Positions 6,002-6,507 of a stretch of 6,507 bases of DNA are shown here, in pieces. Origin of the DNA: Oscillospiraceae bacterium (GTDB taxonomy: Bacteria; Bacillota; Clostridia; Oscillospirales; Ruminococcaceae); NCBI GenBank assembly GCA_017848155.1, contig JAGAKC010000072.1, positions 1 through 6,507 of the forward strand, read 5' to 3'. A model generated the notes under the pieces. The model worked only from the letters and a program-made list of their open reading frames with translations, ran no database searches and was not told where the DNA came from. The position numbers and the translations under genes are program-made. Every line of letters begins with the position of its first letter. The first letter of the stretch is position 1.

Positions 6002-6507
6002 CTTTACACAATAGGCGACCTCCACCTTTCGCTTGGCTGCGACAAACCAATGGATATCTTTTCGGGCTGGAGCAACTACATCGAACGTCTTGAAGCGAAC
6101 TGGAACAGTATCGTTACGGACGATGACACGGTAGTGCTTCTTGGCGACCACTCATGGGCGCTGAAGCTTGAGGACGCATACAAGGACATGGAGTTTATCC
6201 ATAAGCGGCTGAAAGGAAAAAAGATTCTTGTAAAAGGAAACCATGATCTGTGGTGGAACACCATGAACAAGAATTGCCAGTTCATTAAAAACAACGGGTT
6301 TGACTCGATAAGCTTCCTGTTCAACAATGCGTTTTCGGTCGAGGGTATTGCGATCTGCGGTACACGTGGCTGGATACGTGAGAACGGGGAACAGCCTGAC
6401 CTTAAGGTGCTCAACCGTGAGGCAGGAAGGCTTGAGACTTCTTTGAAAGAGGCAGTAAAGCTCGGCGGCGAGCCTGTTGCGTTTATACATTATCCTCCGA
6501 TATACCG
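5999..6507 (+). CDS. Metallophosphoesterase (calcineurin-like, COG1768-like), C-terminus cut by window edge
   Basis: The first 169 codons of a longer gene are present and the frame is open at the right edge. The protein is a predicted binuclear-metal phosphohydrolase. Family motifs appear in order: GDLH (6-9, metal ligands Asp7 and His9), LLGDHSWA (47-54, bridging Asp50), KGNHDLWW (79-86, Asn81 and His82), GTRGW (121-125) and FIHYPP (162-167, metal-binding His164). This order and spacing resemble the COG1768 predicted phosphohydrolases, where GDISW is more usual than GDHSW. The substrate is unknown. It lies 22 nt after thrC with no terminator between them, so it is probably in the same transcript. 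No signal peptide is visible, so it is likely cytoplasmic. Confidence 0.88.
   Translation, partial: MLYTIGDLHLSLGCDKPMDIFSGWSNYIERLEANWNSIVTDDDTVVLLGDHSWALKLEDAYKDMEFIHKRLKGKKILVKGNHDLWWNTMNKNCQFIKNNGFDSISFLFNNAFSVEGIAICGTRGWIRENGEQPDLKVLNREAGRLETSLKEAVKLGGEPVAFIHYPPIY

Noticed and set aside
6076..6490. Two overlapping minus-strand open frames at the right edge
   Set aside because: They lie antisense to the phosphoesterase, which carries ordered metal-binding motifs.

Overview
The window looks like chromosomal DNA from a low- to mid-GC Gram-positive Clostridia bacterium, most likely Ruminococcus or a close relative in the Oscillospiraceae/Ruminococcaceae. This is inferred from three things: the gene order rplS-lepB-rbgA-rnhB-yraN-thrC, strong AGGAGG-type ribosome binding sites, and Clostridia-type protein sequences. 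No database search was possible. All genes lie on the + strand. There is no sign of mobile elements, CRISPR arrays, tRNA or rRNA.

Positions 1-107 hold an AT-rich upstream region with a near-perfect palindrome and an extended -10 promoter. Positions 108-1199 encode a 363-residue protein that I read as a divergent, ferredoxin-less relative of the ASKHA part of RACo-type corrinoid-protein activators (DUF4445-like), with eroded nucleotide-binding motifs. Positions 1200-1444 hold a strong promoter followed by a long, apparently highly structured 5' leader. Ribosomal protein L19 (rplS) follows at 1445-1786.

A second structured RNA element (about 1801-1870) fills the gap between rplS and lepB (type I signal peptidase). 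After it come tightly packed, overlapping genes: lepB/rbgA overlap by 4 nt, rbgA/rnhB by 14 nt and rnhB/yraN by 8 nt. Threonine synthase (thrC) follows after 24 nt. A metallophosphoesterase with a GTG start follows after 22 nt and runs off the right edge.

Functionally this is a housekeeping operon. L19 and the 50S assembly GTPase RbgA serve ribosome production, LepB serves protein export, and RNase HII and YraN act on nucleic acids. ThrC and the phosphoesterase appear to be metabolic passengers. No clear U-tract terminator is visible from the rplS promoter to the right edge, so one transcript with internal modulation is plausible. The least explained parts are the RACo-like protein and the two structured RNA regions around rplS.
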